This document shows positions 1 to 9,700 of a DNA stretch of 64,000 nucleotides, piece after piece; the stretch's first letter is position 1, and every line of letters starts with the position of its first letter. This stretch comes from Aquitalea magnusonii (GTDB lineage Bacteria; Pseudomonadota; Gammaproteobacteria; Burkholderiales; Chromobacteriaceae), in contig NZ_AP018823.1 of NCBI RefSeq assembly GCF_002217795.2, positions 1,178,001 to 1,242,000 on the forward strand, given 5' to 3'. A program made the position numbers and the translations under genes. The notes under the pieces were generated by a model that was not told where the DNA came from, ran no database searches, and saw only the letters and a program-made list of their open reading frames with translations.

Positions 1-1271
1 AGGTAGCCGACGGCACCGCCGTAAACGCCGCGCTTGGTCGGTTCGAATTCGTCGATGATTTCCATGGCACGTACCTTGGGGGCACCGGACAGGGTGCCGG
101 CAGGGAAGGTGGCCTTGAGGATGTCGATATTGGACACATCGCCTTTGACGCGACCTTCCACGCTGGAAACGATGTGCATCACGTGGGAATAGCGTTCGAT
201 CACCATATTGTCGGTAATGTTGACACTGCCGGTGTTGGCCACGCGGCCGACATCGTTGCGGCCAAGGTCCATCAGCATCACGTGTTCGGCAATTTCCTTG
301 GGGTCGGAGAGCAACTCTTCGGCCAGTGCTTCGTCTTCCTCACGGTTCTTGCCGCGGACGCGGGTGCCGGCAATGGGGCGAACGGTAACGGTTTCCTGCT
401 CGCGGCGCACCAGGATTTCCGGTGACGAGCCTACGATGTGGAAGTCGTCGAAATGGTAGAAGAACATATAGGGTGAGGGGTTCAGGCTGCGCAGCGCGCG
501 GTATAGCGACAGCGGCGAGTCGCTATAGGGCATTTGCATGCGCTGCGCCAGTACCACTTGCATGATGTCGCCATCGACGATGTAGCGCTTGCACTGTTCG
601 ACCGCCTGTTTGAATTCTTCCTGGCCATATTCAGAGATGGCTTTGCTGATTTGCGAGGGCAGCGACAGTGGAATTTCCATCGGTTCGCGCAGGCGTGCGC
701 GCAATTGCCCGAGCCGGCTTTCTGCCTTGGCCAGTGCGTTCGGTACCGCCGGATCGGCGTACACAATCAGGTAGAGTTTGCCGGACAGGTTGTCCACTAC
801 CGCCAGTTCTTCGGACACCATCAGCAGGATGTCGGGTGTGCCGATAGGGTCGGGCTTTTGCGTGGCGGCCAGGCGCTTTTCCACATAGCGGATGGTGTCG
901 TAGCCAAAGTAGCCCACCAGGCCGCCGGTAAAGCGCGGCAGGCCTTCTACCGGCGGGGCGGTAAAGCGCTGCTGGAAGCTTTCGATAAAGGCCAGCGGGT
1001 CGCCTTCGTGTTGCTCAATCACCTTGTCGCCATACTCCACCTGTACCTTGCGCGCATTGACACGCAGCCGCGTGGTGGCGGGCAGGCCGATGAAGGAGTA
1101 GCGACCGAAACGCTCTCCACCCACTACCGACTCCAGCAGATAGGAGTAGGGCTGATTGGCCAGCTTGAGATACACGGACAGCGGGGTGTCCAGGTCGGCA
1201 AACAATTCCAGCGTGACTGGAATGCGGTTATAGCCGGCGGTGGCCAGCCGGTTGAATTCGTCTTGCGTCAT
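1..1271 (-). CDS. trpE: Anthranilate synthase component I, 3' end cut by window edge
   Basis: Converts chorismate to anthranilate, using ammonia from the TrpG glutaminase subunit, in the first committed step of tryptophan synthesis in the cytoplasm. The visible 423 codons read [10 protein letters not shown] at the start, then the N-terminal feedback domain with [18 protein letters not shown] (the tryptophan-binding LLES motif), then the chorismate-binding domain with [22 protein letters not shown] and [16 protein letters not shown]. The family is about 490-500 residues, so roughly the last 70 are outside the window. An AAGG lies 10 nt before the ATG. It follows gph by 138 bp on the same strand, the usual rpe-gph-trpE order of betaproteobacteria. 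I looked for a trp leader peptide in that gap and saw none. Confidence 0.96.
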   Translation of the reverse strand, partial: MTQDEFNRLATAGYNRIPVTLELFADLDTPLSVYLKLANQPYSYLLESVVGGERFGRYSFIGLPATTRLRVNARKVQVEYGDKVIEQHEGDPLAFIESFQQRFTAPPVEGLPRFTGGLVGYFGYDTIRYVEKRLAATQKPDPIGTPDILLMVSEELAVVDNLSGKLYLIVYADPAVPNALAKAESRLGQLRARLREPMEIPLSLPSQISKAISEYGQEEFKQAVEQCKRYIVDGDIMQVVLAQRMQMPYSDSPLSLYRALRSLNPSPYMFFYHFDDFHIVGSSPEILVRREQETVTVRPIAGTRVRGKNREEDEALAEELLSDPKEIAEHVMLMDLGRNDVGRVANTGSVNITDNMVIERYSHVMHIVSSVEGRVKGDVSNIDILKATFPAGTLSGAPKVRAMEIIDEFEPTKRGVYGGAVGY

Positions 1272-1409
1272 GAGTGAGCTACCTTGAAACCGGATTGAAA
1301 GCGAAAGGGATGAACAGGATGTGGCTCAGCGTTGCCATCGCCAACTGGCCGGTGCGGGCAGGAAAGTCATGATGCAGGCTTTATCCATGTGGAATGAAAA
1401 ATCGAGGCT

Positions 1410-2075
1410 TTATTTTTTCATCAAATCGTACAGTTCGGCAAGGTTGCCGATGACGAGGTCGGCTTGCAACTGCGTGGCATCGGCATAGCCGTAATTCACC
1501 GCAATGGCGGTGGACCCGGCAGCACGGGCCGACAGGATGTCGTTTTCGGAGTCGCCAACCATGGCCAGTTCGCTGGTCTGGATGTCCAGTACATCGCAAA
1601 CATGCTGCAAGGGCAGGGCGGAAGGTTTTTTCTCGGCCAGGGTGTCGCCGCCGATTACCAGGCTGAAGGCATCGCGCAGATCCAGCTGCTCCAGCAGCGG
1701 AACGGCCAGGTATTCCGATTTGTTGGTGATCACCACCACCGGCAGTTGCAAGGCCCGCAGCAGGCCCAGGCCATCGCGCACACCGGGATAAACCCTGGTG
1801 TTGTCAGTCAGGTGGGCGTGATAGTAACGCACGAAGAAGTTGAAGCCTTGCTCCCAGATGGCAGCGTCGGCCTGGCCGTGGCGTTCGTCGGTGATGGCGC
1901 GGTGGACCAGGCTGGCAATGCCGTCACCGACATGCTCCTGAATGCGCAAGTCGGTGAGGGCGGGCAGGCCCAGATGCTCACGCATGGCGTTGGCCGCAGC
2001 GGCCAGGTCGGGAATGGAATCAACCAGGGTGCCATCCAGATCGAAGGCGACGGCTTTGATGTGTTTCAGATTCAT
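1410..2075 (-). CDS. gph: Phosphoglycolate phosphatase
   Basis: HAD-superfamily hydrolase of 221 residues that removes 2-phosphoglycolate, a by-product of DNA repair and oxygenase chemistry. Motif I is FDLDGTLVDS near residue 12 (nucleophile and acid/base Asp pair). Motif II is the VVITNKS stretch, and motif III/IV is the conserved KKPSALPLQHV lysine with VGDSENDILSARAAG. I chose the ATG at 2075, which gives a 14-bp gap from the upstream SDR gene. A TTG at 2093 would add six residues and overlap the SDR stop. It is probably cotranscribed with rpe, the SDR gene and possibly trpE. Confidence 0.95.
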   Translation of the reverse strand: MNLKHIKAVAFDLDGTLVDSIPDLAAAANAMREHLGLPALTDLRIQEHVGDGIASLVHRAITDERHGQADAAIWEQGFNFFVRYYHAHLTDNTRVYPGVRDGLGLLRALQLPVVVITNKSEYLAVPLLEQLDLRDAFSLVIGGDTLAEKKPSALPLQHVCDVLDIQTSELAMVGDSENDILSARAAGSTAIAVNYGYADATQLQADLVIGNLAELYDLMKK

Positions 2076-2089
2076 GGCTTGGATTAGGT

Positions 2090-2854
2090 TCAATATTGTG
2101 CATTATCCGGCAATTGCCGGATGTCGATGACGGGTTCCATGCCGAACACCGTGCTAAGCAGATAATCGGCAATCTTGCGGGCCGCCTGTTGTGGCGTGCT
2201 CAGGCCGCCATCACGCTTGAGCGCAGTAAAGCGCCCCAGTTCGCGGAACTGCTGCGGGTCGCTCTGACGTATGCTGGCCTGCATGTCCGTATCAATCACA
2301 CCAGGATAAATGGCGGCAATGCGTACGTTACCGGCTTGCTGTTCGGTCGCCACATGGCGGCAGAAGTGGTCCAGCCCGGCCTTGCTGCTGCCATAGATGC
2401 CCCAGCCGGGGTAAGCCTTGACGGCGGCGCCTGAGGAAATGCAGGCAATGCGCAGTTCGCATTCCAGCGTATCGGTCAGCCGCAAGAGTGCATCGGTCAG
2501 CAAGATGGGTGCGGTCAGGTTGATGGCCAGCGCACGCGATACTTCGGCTGTGGGGTAGAAACCGGCACTGGCAATGGGGCTGACCACGCCGGCATTGTTG
2601 ATCAGCAGCAATTGGGTAATCTGCTCCAGCGGCAGGCATTGCAAGGCCTCGGCCATGATGCCGTGCAGGCTGTCGCTGTCGGCCAGGTCGGCGCGCAGGA
2701 AGTGCAGGCGCTCTGCATGCTGGACCGCCAGTTGCTGCAAAGCTGGGCTGTGTTCCCGTGCGAGGCCAACCACCATGCAGCCGCGCTGCAGCAGGTCGGC
2801 AGTCAAGGCCAGGCCCAGGCCGCGTGAGGCACCGCTGATGATGGCGGCCTGCAT
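2090..2854 (-). CDS. Short-chain dehydrogenase/reductase
   Basis: A 254-residue classical SDR. The NAD(P)-binding motif is SGASRGLG at residues 7-14 (Ser replaces the first Gly-preceding Thr), followed by NNAGVV. The active site is an ISSGA serine with YGSSK (Tyr and Lys), then PGVIDTDM. Family resemblance is to the YueD / benzil reductase / sepiapterin-reductase-like group, so a carbonyl reductase on a small aromatic or diketone is possible; the substrate cannot be told. Its ATG overlaps the rpe stop by one base (TGATG), so it is translationally coupled to rpe. This gene sits between rpe and gph, which are adjacent in many other proteobacteria. Confidence 0.88.
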   Translation of the reverse strand: MQAAIISGASRGLGLALTADLLQRGCMVVGLAREHSPALQQLAVQHAERLHFLRADLADSDSLHGIMAEALQCLPLEQITQLLLINNAGVVSPIASAGFYPTAEVSRALAINLTAPILLTDALLRLTDTLECELRIACISSGAAVKAYPGWGIYGSSKAGLDHFCRHVATEQQAGNVRIAAIYPGVIDTDMQASIRQSDPQQFRELGRFTALKRDGGLSTPQQAARKIADYLLSTVFGMEPVIDIRQLPDNAQY

Positions 2855-3534
2855 CAGGCTGCCTTGGCCAGTTCGGCGCGCATGGCGGCAATCACGGCCT
2901 GATAGTCGGGCTGACCGTAAATGGCCGAACCGGCGACGAAGGTATCGGCACCTGCGGCAGCCACGGCAGCGATATTGTCCACTTTTACGCCGCCATCCAC
3001 TTCCAGCCAGATTTCTCCGCCGTGCTTGGCGGTATACTCATCGATGCGCTGGCGCGCGGCGCGCACTTTTTCCAGCGCATGCGGAATGAAAGACTGGCCG
3101 CCAAAGCCGGGATTCACCGACATGATCAGCACCATGTCGATCTTGTCCATCACGTGATCCAGATAGGACAGCGGGGTGGCCGGGTTGAAAACCAGCCCGG
3201 CCTTGCAGCCGGATTCCTTGATCAGTCCCAGCGTGCGGTCGATGTGTTCCGAGGCTTCCGGGTGGAAGGTGATGATGTCGGCACCGGCCTTGGCAAACAT
3301 CGGCACCAGGCTGTCCACCGGTTTGACCATCAGGTGTACGTCGATGGGCGCTTGTGTATGCGGACGGATGGCTTCACATACCAGGGGGCCTACGGTCAGA
3401 TTGGGGACATAATGGTTGTCCATGACATCAAAGTGAATGATGTCGGCTCCGGCGGCGATGACATCGCGCACCTCCTGGCCCAGACAGGCAAAATCGGCGG
3501 AAAGGAGGCTGGGGGCAATACGGAAGTCGCGCAT
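2854..3534 (-). CDS. rpe: Ribulose-phosphate 3-epimerase
   Basis: Interconverts ribulose 5-phosphate and xylulose 5-phosphate in the pentose phosphate pathway. The 226-residue TIM barrel starts [11 protein letters not shown]. It carries the metal-ligand signature [14 protein letters not shown], then DVHLMV, the [12 protein letters not shown] phosphate loop and EVDGGV near the C-terminus, all typical of the family (about 225 residues). AAGGTAG precedes the ATG. It is the first gene of the rpe-SDR-gph run and is divergent from apaG across 106 bp, where promoters for both must lie. Confidence 0.97.
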   Translation of the reverse strand: MRDFRIAPSLLSADFACLGQEVRDVIAAGADIIHFDVMDNHYVPNLTVGPLVCEAIRPHTQAPIDVHLMVKPVDSLVPMFAKAGADIITFHPEASEHIDRTLGLIKESGCKAGLVFNPATPLSYLDHVMDKIDMVLIMSVNPGFGGQSFIPHALEKVRAARQRIDEYTAKHGGEIWLEVDGGVKVDNIAAVAAAGADTFVAGSAIYGQPDYQAVIAAMRAELAKAA

Positions 3535-3640
3535 GGTCTACCTTGCAAACACGGATGGAGTCATGAAATAGGCGCTTATTCTACCGCGCCAGCGCGGCCC
3601 AGCGCGATAAAATGCAGCACACCAGCACAAGGAAAACAGC

Positions 3641-4021
3641 ATGGCAGACAAAATCTACCAGATTGAAGTAGAAGCCGAACCACACTACATTGCGGAGCAA
3701 TCCAATGTGGCAACCGACGTTTATGTGTTCGGTTATCGCATTCGTCTGACCAATACCGGTAATGAAGCCGCCCAACTGATCAGCCGTCACTGGATTATTG
3801 CCGATGCGAACAATCAGGAGCAGGAAGTACGCGGCATGGGTGTGGTGGGGGAGCAGCCGCGGCTGGAGCCGGGCCAGACTTTCGAATACAGCAGCGCTAC
3901 GCATCTGAAAACACCTTATGGCTCGATGCGGGGCAGTTACCAGATGCTGGCGGATGACGGCAAGCGCTTTGATGTCACCATTCCGGAAATGACGCTGGTG
4001 GCACCGCGCGTCTTGCATTAA
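3641..4021 (+). CDS. apaG: ApaG domain protein
   Basis: A 126-residue protein covering the whole ApaG/DUF525 domain, an immunoglobulin-like beta-sandwich. Recognisable stretches are FGYRIRLTNTG, LISRHWIIAD, VRGMGVVGEQPRLEPG and the final PRVLH. It is known genetically in enterobacteria as CorD, linked to magnesium/cobalt resistance, but its biochemical role is unsettled. AAGGAAAAC lies just before the ATG. It is divergent from rpe and lies 110 bp before an ABC exporter on the same strand. Confidence 0.95.
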   Translation: MADKIYQIEVEAEPHYIAEQSNVATDVYVFGYRIRLTNTGNEAAQLISRHWIIADANNQEQEVRGMGVVGEQPRLEPGQTFEYSSATHLKTPYGSMRGSYQMLADDGKRFDVTIPEMTLVAPRVLH

Positions 4022-4131
4022 GCGGTGCCAGCCCGGCACTGCCACCTTCTCACCCCGTAAGTACCGCGAGGACATGCGGGGTGTGTCCAATCTTGTGCTG
4101 GCTGCGGCTGGCCATCCGACAGGTAGTCTTC

Positions 4132-5928
4132 ATGCGTTTTACCCATAGCGGCCCTGCGCCCGCCAACCGTAACGATCTGCAAACGCTCAGAACGCTGCTG
4201 CCCTATTTGTGGGCCTTCAAGGGCAGGGTGCTGCTGGCCCTGAGCTGCATGATTCTGGCCAAGGTGGCGGCAGTGACCGTGCCGCTTTATCTCAAGGATA
4301 TTGTCGACCGCCTGTCTGTTCCGGCCAGCATGCTGGCGGTGCCGGTAATGGCATTGGTGGGTTATGGCCTGGCCCGGCTGACCTCCAGTGTGCTGGGGGA
4401 ATTGCGTGATGCCGTATTTGCCCGCGTCATCCAGGGGGCGGTGCGCAGCGTTGCGCGTGGTGTGTTCCAGCATTTGCTCCGCCTGTCCTTGCGCTTTCAT
4501 CTTGAGCGGCAGACCGGCGGCATGAGCCGGGATATCGAGCGCGGGACCAAGGGTATCGGTTTCCTGCTCAATTTCATGGTGTTCAACATTCTGCCGACCT
4601 TGCTGGAAATCGGCATGGTATCGGTCATCCTGTTCAGTCGCTATGCCTGGGAGTTTGCGGCAGTCACGCTGGGCACCATTGGCATTTACATCCTGTTCAC
4701 CCTGGTGGTGACAGAATGGCGCACGGTGTTCCGGCGCAGCATGAACGACCTGGATTCCAAGGCCAATGCCAAGGCGATTGATGCGTTGATCAATTACGAA
4801 ACCGTGAAGTATTTCAATAACGAAGCGTATGAAGCGGCACGCTATGACCGTAATCTGGCTGCGTGGGAAGCTTCTGCCATCAAGAATCAGGTGTCCTTGT
4901 CCATGCTCAACGCCGGGCAGGGGGTCATCATTGCCAGCGGTGTCACCCTCATCATGGTGCTGGCGGCAAACAGCGTGGTGCAGCACAAAATGACGGTGGG
5001 TGATGTGGTGCTGGTGGCCACCTTCATCACCCAGCTCTATACCCCGCTGAACTTCCTGGGCTTCATCTACCGCGAGATCAAGCACTCGCTGGCAGACATC
5101 GAGCGCATGTTCGGCTTGCTCTCCACCCATCAGGAGGTGGACGACGCCGCGGGTGCCAGCGTGCTGGATACCCGGCAGGCCGGTATCCGCTTTAGTGATG
5201 TGGAATTTGGCTACGATGGCAAGCGCACCATTCTGCATGGGCTGGATTTTGAGATACCGGCAGGCAGTTCGCTGGCCGTGGTGGGGGCCAGTGGGGCCGG
5301 CAAATCTACCTTGTCGCGCTTGCTGTTCCGTTTTTATGATGTGTCCCGTGGCAGCATCAGCATCAATGGTCGCGACATCCGCCAGCTTACCCAGGACAGC
5401 CTGCGGGCCCACATCGGCATCGTGCCGCAGGATACGGTGCTGTTCAATGACAGCATTTACTACAATATTGCCTATGGCCGCCCTGGTGCCAGCCGCGAAG
5501 AAGTCATGGAGGCTGCCCGTTCTGCGCATATTCACGATTTTGTGATGAGCCTGCCCGATGGTTATGACACACAGGTCGGTGAACGTGGCCTGAAGCTGTC
5601 AGGTGGTGAAAAGCAGCGGGTGGCCATTGCCCGCACCGTGTTGAAAAACCCGCCCATCCTGATTTTTGATGAAGCAACCAGCGCGCTGGACTCCCGTACG
5701 GAAAAGGCCATTCAGCATGAACTGGCCAGCATTGCTGCCAACCGAACCACGCTGATCATTGCGCATCGGCTGTCCACCATTGTGGATGCCGACCAGATCA
5801 TCGTGATGGATGGTGGTCATGTGCTCGAACGCGGCACCCACCGTGACTTGCTGGAGCTGGGTGGGCGTTATGCCGAGATGTGGCGGCTGCAGCAGGAGCA
5901 GCAGGATGGTGAGGAAGTGCCGGTCTGA
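4132..5928 (+). CDS. Atm1/HMT-type ABC exporter (fused permease and ATPase)
   Basis: A 598-residue half-transporter expected to work as a homodimer in the inner membrane. The N-terminal half is a six-helix exporter domain (about residues 30-320). It contains an NYETVKYFNNEAYE stretch characteristic of the Atm1/ABCB7/HMT1 group, which exports glutathione-linked metal or sulfur species. The ATPase domain has Walker A GASGAGKST (near 385), signature LSGGEKQR (near 490) and Walker B ILIFDEATSALD (near 508). I chose ATG 4132 (MRFTHSGPAP) because AGGTAG lies just upstream; a GTG at 4081 would add 17 unsupported residues. A strong terminator follows. The substrate is not known from sequence. Confidence 0.92.
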   Translation: MRFTHSGPAPANRNDLQTLRTLLPYLWAFKGRVLLALSCMILAKVAAVTVPLYLKDIVDRLSVPASMLAVPVMALVGYGLARLTSSVLGELRDAVFARVIQGAVRSVARGVFQHLLRLSLRFHLERQTGGMSRDIERGTKGIGFLLNFMVFNILPTLLEIGMVSVILFSRYAWEFAAVTLGTIGIYILFTLVVTEWRTVFRRSMNDLDSKANAKAIDALINYETVKYFNNEAYEAARYDRNLAAWEASAIKNQVSLSMLNAGQGVIIASGVTLIMVLAANSVVQHKMTVGDVVLVATFITQLYTPLNFLGFIYREIKHSLADIERMFGLLSTHQEVDDAAGASVLDTRQAGIRFSDVEFGYDGKRTILHGLDFEIPAGSSLAVVGASGAGKSTLSRLLFRFYDVSRGSISINGRDIRQLTQDSLRAHIGIVPQDTVLFNDSIYYNIAYGRPGASREEVMEAARSAHIHDFVMSLPDGYDTQVGERGLKLSGGEKQRVAIARTVLKNPPILIFDEATSALDSRTEKAIQHELASIAANRTTLIIAHRLSTIVDADQIIVMDGGHVLERGTHRDLLELGGRYAEMWRLQQEQQDGEEVPV

Positions 5929-5958
5929 CCCGCGACGTTAGCGGCTGGTGCATGAAGA

Positions 5959-5990
5959 AAAAGGCTGCCTGTGGCAGCCTTTTCCATTTC
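5959..5990 (+). terminator. Rho-independent terminator of the ABC exporter
   Basis: An 11-bp perfect stem (AAAAGGCTGCC with GGCAGCCTTTT) around a TGT loop, about 30 bp after the exporter stop codon. The T stretch is part of the stem and continues briefly. Confidence 0.85.
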
Positions 5991-6077
5991 GTGGCACCTG
6001 GCTGCAAAATCAGCCGGGCATCACGGTAAAAGCGGGCTATATCCAGAGAGTGATATTCCGCTGCAATTGCTCTGGCA

Positions 6078-6106
6078 TTGACAGCTTGTTTAATAGACAT
6101 TCAAAT
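6078..6106 (+). promoter_or_regulatory. Candidate sigma-70 promoter of the GGDEF/EAL gene
   Basis: The 332-bp gap between the exporter and the GGDEF/EAL gene holds the exporter terminator and this site. It has a perfect TTGACA at 6078-6083 and, 17 bp later, TCAAAT at 6101-6106 (4 of 6 matches). Start of transcription would leave a leader of roughly 150 nt. Nothing else was recognised in the gap. Confidence 0.45.
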
Positions 6107-6260
6107 AATATTGATAGATTATCGCCCCCACTCGCAAGTGCAAGCTAACTGCAGCCGGCGCATGCTGCCGCTCGCTGCCTAGCCATTGCCAGATTTGCCA
6201 CCTGTCGAGGCCAGCTGTCAGCACAGCTGCGTATCGCGTAAAACCAAGCAAGGGAGCTTA

Positions 6261-8705
6261 ATGACAGCGATGAGTAGGAATGGCAGCCGCAAGCTGATCC
6301 GGGTGGTATGGCCCTTCGTCGCCATTGTCGGTGCCTTGCTGCTGATGAGCGTGTTCAGCCTTAATGCGCTGTCCACCATCCGTGCCTATGTGGGTGGCGA
6401 GGGCTTATGGTCCAAGGCGCAAAAAGATGCCATCTACTATCTCTCACGCTATGCCGGCAGCCGTTCCGAGCAGGATTTTCACGCGTACCAGAATGCCATC
6501 GCCATCCAGTTGGGGGATCGTCAGGCCCGGCTGGCACTGGATCGGATCTCGCCCGATCTGGACATGGCCCGCGCCGGACTGTTACAGGGTGGTAATCACC
6601 CGGATGACATCGACAATGTCATCACCGCCTTTCTGTGGTTCCGCCATGTCAGCTACTTGAGCCAGGCCATTCAGTACTGGGAAATCGGTGACCGCTATGT
6701 GGCCGAAACGGCGGCCATTGCCGAACGTCTGCATGGCGCATTCAATCATGGCTACATCAGTGATGATGAGTTGAAATTGCTCCGCAGCCGCATTGTCGAG
6801 ATCAACGAAGAACTCAAGTCGCCGGCACGTGCGTTTTCCGAGGTATTGGGTCAGGGGTCGCGCTTTGCCACGTCCCTGCTGCTGTGGCTCAATCTGCTGG
6901 CCGGCGCGGCCCTGCTGCTGCTGACGGTACGCCAGGTCCACGCCTTGCTGCGTCAGTCTGCCCGCTTTGAAGCGGAACTCAATGCCGAGAAAGAGAGGGT
7001 GGAAACCACCCTCAATGCCATTGGTGATGCGGTGATCACCATTGATCTGTCCGGCCAGCTACGCTATCTGAATGCAGTGGCCCAGCACCTGATCGGTGGC
7101 GGGCGGCAAGTGCTGGGGCGTTATTTTGAAGATATCTTCTCCTTGATAGATTTGTCCGGCAGCGGTATGGAGCTGGTGACGGCCAGCCAGTTACGCGCCC
7201 ACAGTGAAAACAAGCAAACTTATCCCAGCCTGAGACTGCAAAGTGTGGATGGCAGCAGCCACATGGTTTCTCTGGTGGTCTCGCCCATTCGGGATACACA
7301 CGGGGAGGTGGATGGGCTGGTGCTGGCCTTGCATGACAAATCCATCGAGCAGCAATACATCAGCCACCTTTCCTGGCAGGCGGCGCATGATGCCCTCACC
7401 GGCCTGTACAACCGGCGTGAATTCGAACAGCGCGTAACCCGTGCGCTCAGCCGCTTGATGGTGACCGATACCTCGCATGCACTGCTGTTTGTTGATCTGG
7501 ACCAGTTCAAACTGGTCAACGACACCAATGGCCATGCCGCCGGTGACGAACTGTTGCGTCAGGTGTGCCGGGTGCTGCAGGAGCAGTTGGGCCTATCCGA
7601 TGTGTTGGCCCGTTTGGGTGGCGACGAGTTTGGTGTATTGCTGGAGGACTGCCGCATTGACGGTGCGCTGGATAAGGCAGATCGTCTGCGCCGTGCGGTA
7701 CAGCAAGCCGGTTTCCAGTGGGAAGGCATCCCGTTTTCCATCAGTACCAGCATTGGACTGGTATTTCTGGGTGAGCCCGGCGTTACGCTGGCCGAGGCCA
7801 TGCAGGCGGCAGACATCGCGTGCTACATGGCCAAGGAAAAGGGACGCAACCGCATCCAGCTATACAGTTCCAAAGATACCGAACTGGCAGTCCGCTCGGT
7901 GGAAATGGCATGGGTACAACGCTTGCGCTCGGCCATGGAGGAGGAGCGGTTCTGTCTTTACTGCCAGGAGATCATCCCCTTGCAGTCCAACGGCAAGAAG
8001 CAAGGGCGGCATGTCGAGGTGCTGCTGCGGCTGCGGGATGAGACTGACCGTATCATCCTGCCTGCTGCCTTCATTCCGGCAGCCGAGCGTTTTAGCCTGA
8101 TGCCGGACATAGACCGCATCGTGGTGCGCCTGACCTTCGAAACCCTGTGGCAGCAACGGCAACACGGCGATCATTCCATTGCACTGTGTGCCATCAACCT
8201 GTCCGGAGCCACCTTGTGTGATGACAACTTCCTCGACTTTATCCGCCGGCAGTTTGTCAGCTATGCCATTCCGCCCGGGATGATCTGTTTTGAAGTGACC
8301 GAAACCAGTGCCATTTCCAATTTGCAGCAAGCCACGCGCTTCATCAGCGAACTCAAGAGCCTGGGTTGCCACTTTTCGCTGGATGACTTTGGCGCTGGCA
8401 TGTCGTCCTTTGTTTATCTCAAGCATTTGCCGGTGGATTACCTGAAAATTGATGGCAGCTTTGTCAAGGACATGGTGAATGACTCGGTAGACCGCGCCAT
8501 GGTGGAAATGATCAACCATATCGGCCATGTCACTGGCAAAAAAACCATTGCAGAATTTGTTGGCCTGCCGGAAATTCTCGCCGTATTGCAGCAAATCGGC
8601 GTGGATTATGCACAGGGCTATCATATTGGCGAGCCGCAGCCCTTTGTCGCGCCAGCCCGCAATCGACCGGAACCGGCGATATACCGCTTGCCTGATCGCA
8701 AGTAA
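6261..8705 (+). CDS. Membrane-anchored PAS-GGDEF-EAL cyclic-di-GMP protein
   Basis: An 814-residue protein. A transmembrane segment spans about residues 14-36, a periplasmic sensor region of unknown fold follows, and a second transmembrane segment lies near 200-223. A PAS domain follows (about 245-355). The GGDEF domain has an intact RLGGDEF near 450, so diguanylate cyclase activity is plausible. The EAL domain has EVL in place of EAL (near 582) but keeps the metal-ligand glutamate, INLSG, ETS, DDFGAGMSS and KIDGSFVK, so it may still hydrolyse cyclic di-GMP. I chose ATG 6261 because GGGAG precedes it; an upstream in-frame start at 6186 lacks a ribosome site. The ligand and net activity are unknown. 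Confidence 0.93.
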   Translation: MTAMSRNGSRKLIRVVWPFVAIVGALLLMSVFSLNALSTIRAYVGGEGLWSKAQKDAIYYLSRYAGSRSEQDFHAYQNAIAIQLGDRQARLALDRISPDLDMARAGLLQGGNHPDDIDNVITAFLWFRHVSYLSQAIQYWEIGDRYVAETAAIAERLHGAFNHGYISDDELKLLRSRIVEINEELKSPARAFSEVLGQGSRFATSLLLWLNLLAGAALLLLTVRQVHALLRQSARFEAELNAEKERVETTLNAIGDAVITIDLSGQLRYLNAVAQHLIGGGRQVLGRYFEDIFSLIDLSGSGMELVTASQLRAHSENKQTYPSLRLQSVDGSSHMVSLVVSPIRDTHGEVDGLVLALHDKSIEQQYISHLSWQAAHDALTGLYNRREFEQRVTRALSRLMVTDTSHALLFVDLDQFKLVNDTNGHAAGDELLRQVCRVLQEQLGLSDVLARLGGDEFGVLLEDCRIDGALDKADRLRRAVQQAGFQWEGIPFSISTSIGLVFLGEPGVTLAEAMQAADIACYMAKEKGRNRIQLYSSKDTELAVRSVEMAWVQRLRSAMEEERFCLYCQEIIPLQSNGKKQGRHVEVLLRLRDETDRIILPAAFIPAAERFSLMPDIDRIVVRLTFETLWQQRQHGDHSIALCAINLSGATLCDDNFLDFIRRQFVSYAIPPGMICFEVTETSAISNLQQATRFISELKSLGCHFSLDDFGAGMSSFVYLKHLPVDYLKIDGSFVKDMVNDSVDRAMVEMINHIGHVTGKKTIAEFVGLPEILAVLQQIGVDYAQGYHIGEPQPFVAPARNRPEPAIYRLPDRK

Positions 8706-8734
8706 TGACGGTCCTTTTCAGGAGAGAGTGAAAC

Positions 8735-9520
8735 ATGTCAGACCAGCAGCCATTTGTCCGCACCGGTCCCTTGATGGATGTCTCCAGTTATCCGGCCTGG
8801 ACGCAGGATTTGGTCTATCACTGCGACCGTTACAAAAGCGAGGTGGTGGAGCACGAATTGTTTGGCCGGATGCAGCAAGCCTGCCTGGATCATGCAACGC
8901 ACAAAGCCTTCCTGTCTGGTGGTTGGCCGGTGATTGAGCAGTTTCCGCAATACATGGCCATGAATCTGCTGAAGATCCGCTATGGGCAGGGACCAGGGCA
9001 GGATATGGCGCGCCGTTACCTGATCCGCAATATCCGGGTAGAACAGAATCACGCCGACCATTGGGTCAACTGGGCTGCGGCATCCGGGGTGGATGTGCCT
9101 GCCATGCTGCATGGCACGCATGCATTGGAAACCTTGTGCCTGAGCCAGTGGTGCTGGCAGGTGTGCGACCGCGACTCCCTGGCCGTGGCCATAGCAGCAA
9201 CCAACTATGCCATCGAAGGTGCAACGGGTGAGTGGTCGGCGCGGGTGTGCGCCGAGCCCCACTATGCCCAGCTATTTGATGAAACAGTGCGTGCCAAGGC
9301 CATGAAATGGCTGAAGCTGCACGCCAAATATGATGATGCCCATCCCTGGGAGGCGCTGGAAATCATCGTCACCCTGGTGGGGCTGAATCCATCTGCGGAA
9401 ACCATCAGCCGTCTGCGGCACGCCATCTGCCGCAGCCATCAGTTCATGCGCATGCTGCTGGACTACTACATGCGCTCGGCCACACCGCCGGTGGCTGCCG
9501 GATTGATGCGTCCTGCCTGA
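8735..9520 (+). CDS. TenA/PqqC-like haem-oxygenase-fold protein, possible diiron oxidase
   Basis: A 261-residue all-alpha protein of the TenA / iron-containing redox enzyme group. Candidate metal or active-site residues lie in EHELFGR, VEQNHADHW, AIEGATGEWS and KYDDAHPWEALE, a Glu/His/Asp spread that fits the haem-oxygenase-like diiron oxidase superfamily better than thiaminase TenA. Homologues are often called TenA family regulators without evidence. AGGAGAG precedes the ATG. The gene lies 30 bp after the GGDEF/EAL gene with no terminator between them, so they may be cotranscribed. Substrate unknown. Confidence 0.75.
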   Translation: MSDQQPFVRTGPLMDVSSYPAWTQDLVYHCDRYKSEVVEHELFGRMQQACLDHATHKAFLSGGWPVIEQFPQYMAMNLLKIRYGQGPGQDMARRYLIRNIRVEQNHADHWVNWAAASGVDVPAMLHGTHALETLCLSQWCWQVCDRDSLAVAIAATNYAIEGATGEWSARVCAEPHYAQLFDETVRAKAMKWLKLHAKYDDAHPWEALEIIVTLVGLNPSAETISRLRHAICRSHQFMRMLLDYYMRSATPPVAAGLMRPA

Positions 9521-9700
9521 TTTCAGAGCCATGTTGCCATGGCAAGGGCAGGCCCGCAGTGCAATGCCACATGACCGGACGGCGTGCGCATGCTAAAGTC
9601 GATTGTGTACAAAACAGGGCTGTCATTGACAGTCTCTGCCACGCACTATCGCTGACGGCGCACAAGATGCCCGTCACCATGTCATGTCAAAGGATATATT

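Noticed and set aside
1272..1409. Possible trp attenuator or leader peptide before trpE
   Set aside because: No short frame with adjacent Trp codons and no alternative hairpins were found in the 138-bp gap.
4018..5535. 505-codon open frame on the minus strand opposite the Atm1-type exporter
   Set aside because: Antisense shadow of a clear ABC transporter gene; no ribosome site, no recognisable domain and a composition driven by the opposite strand's codons.
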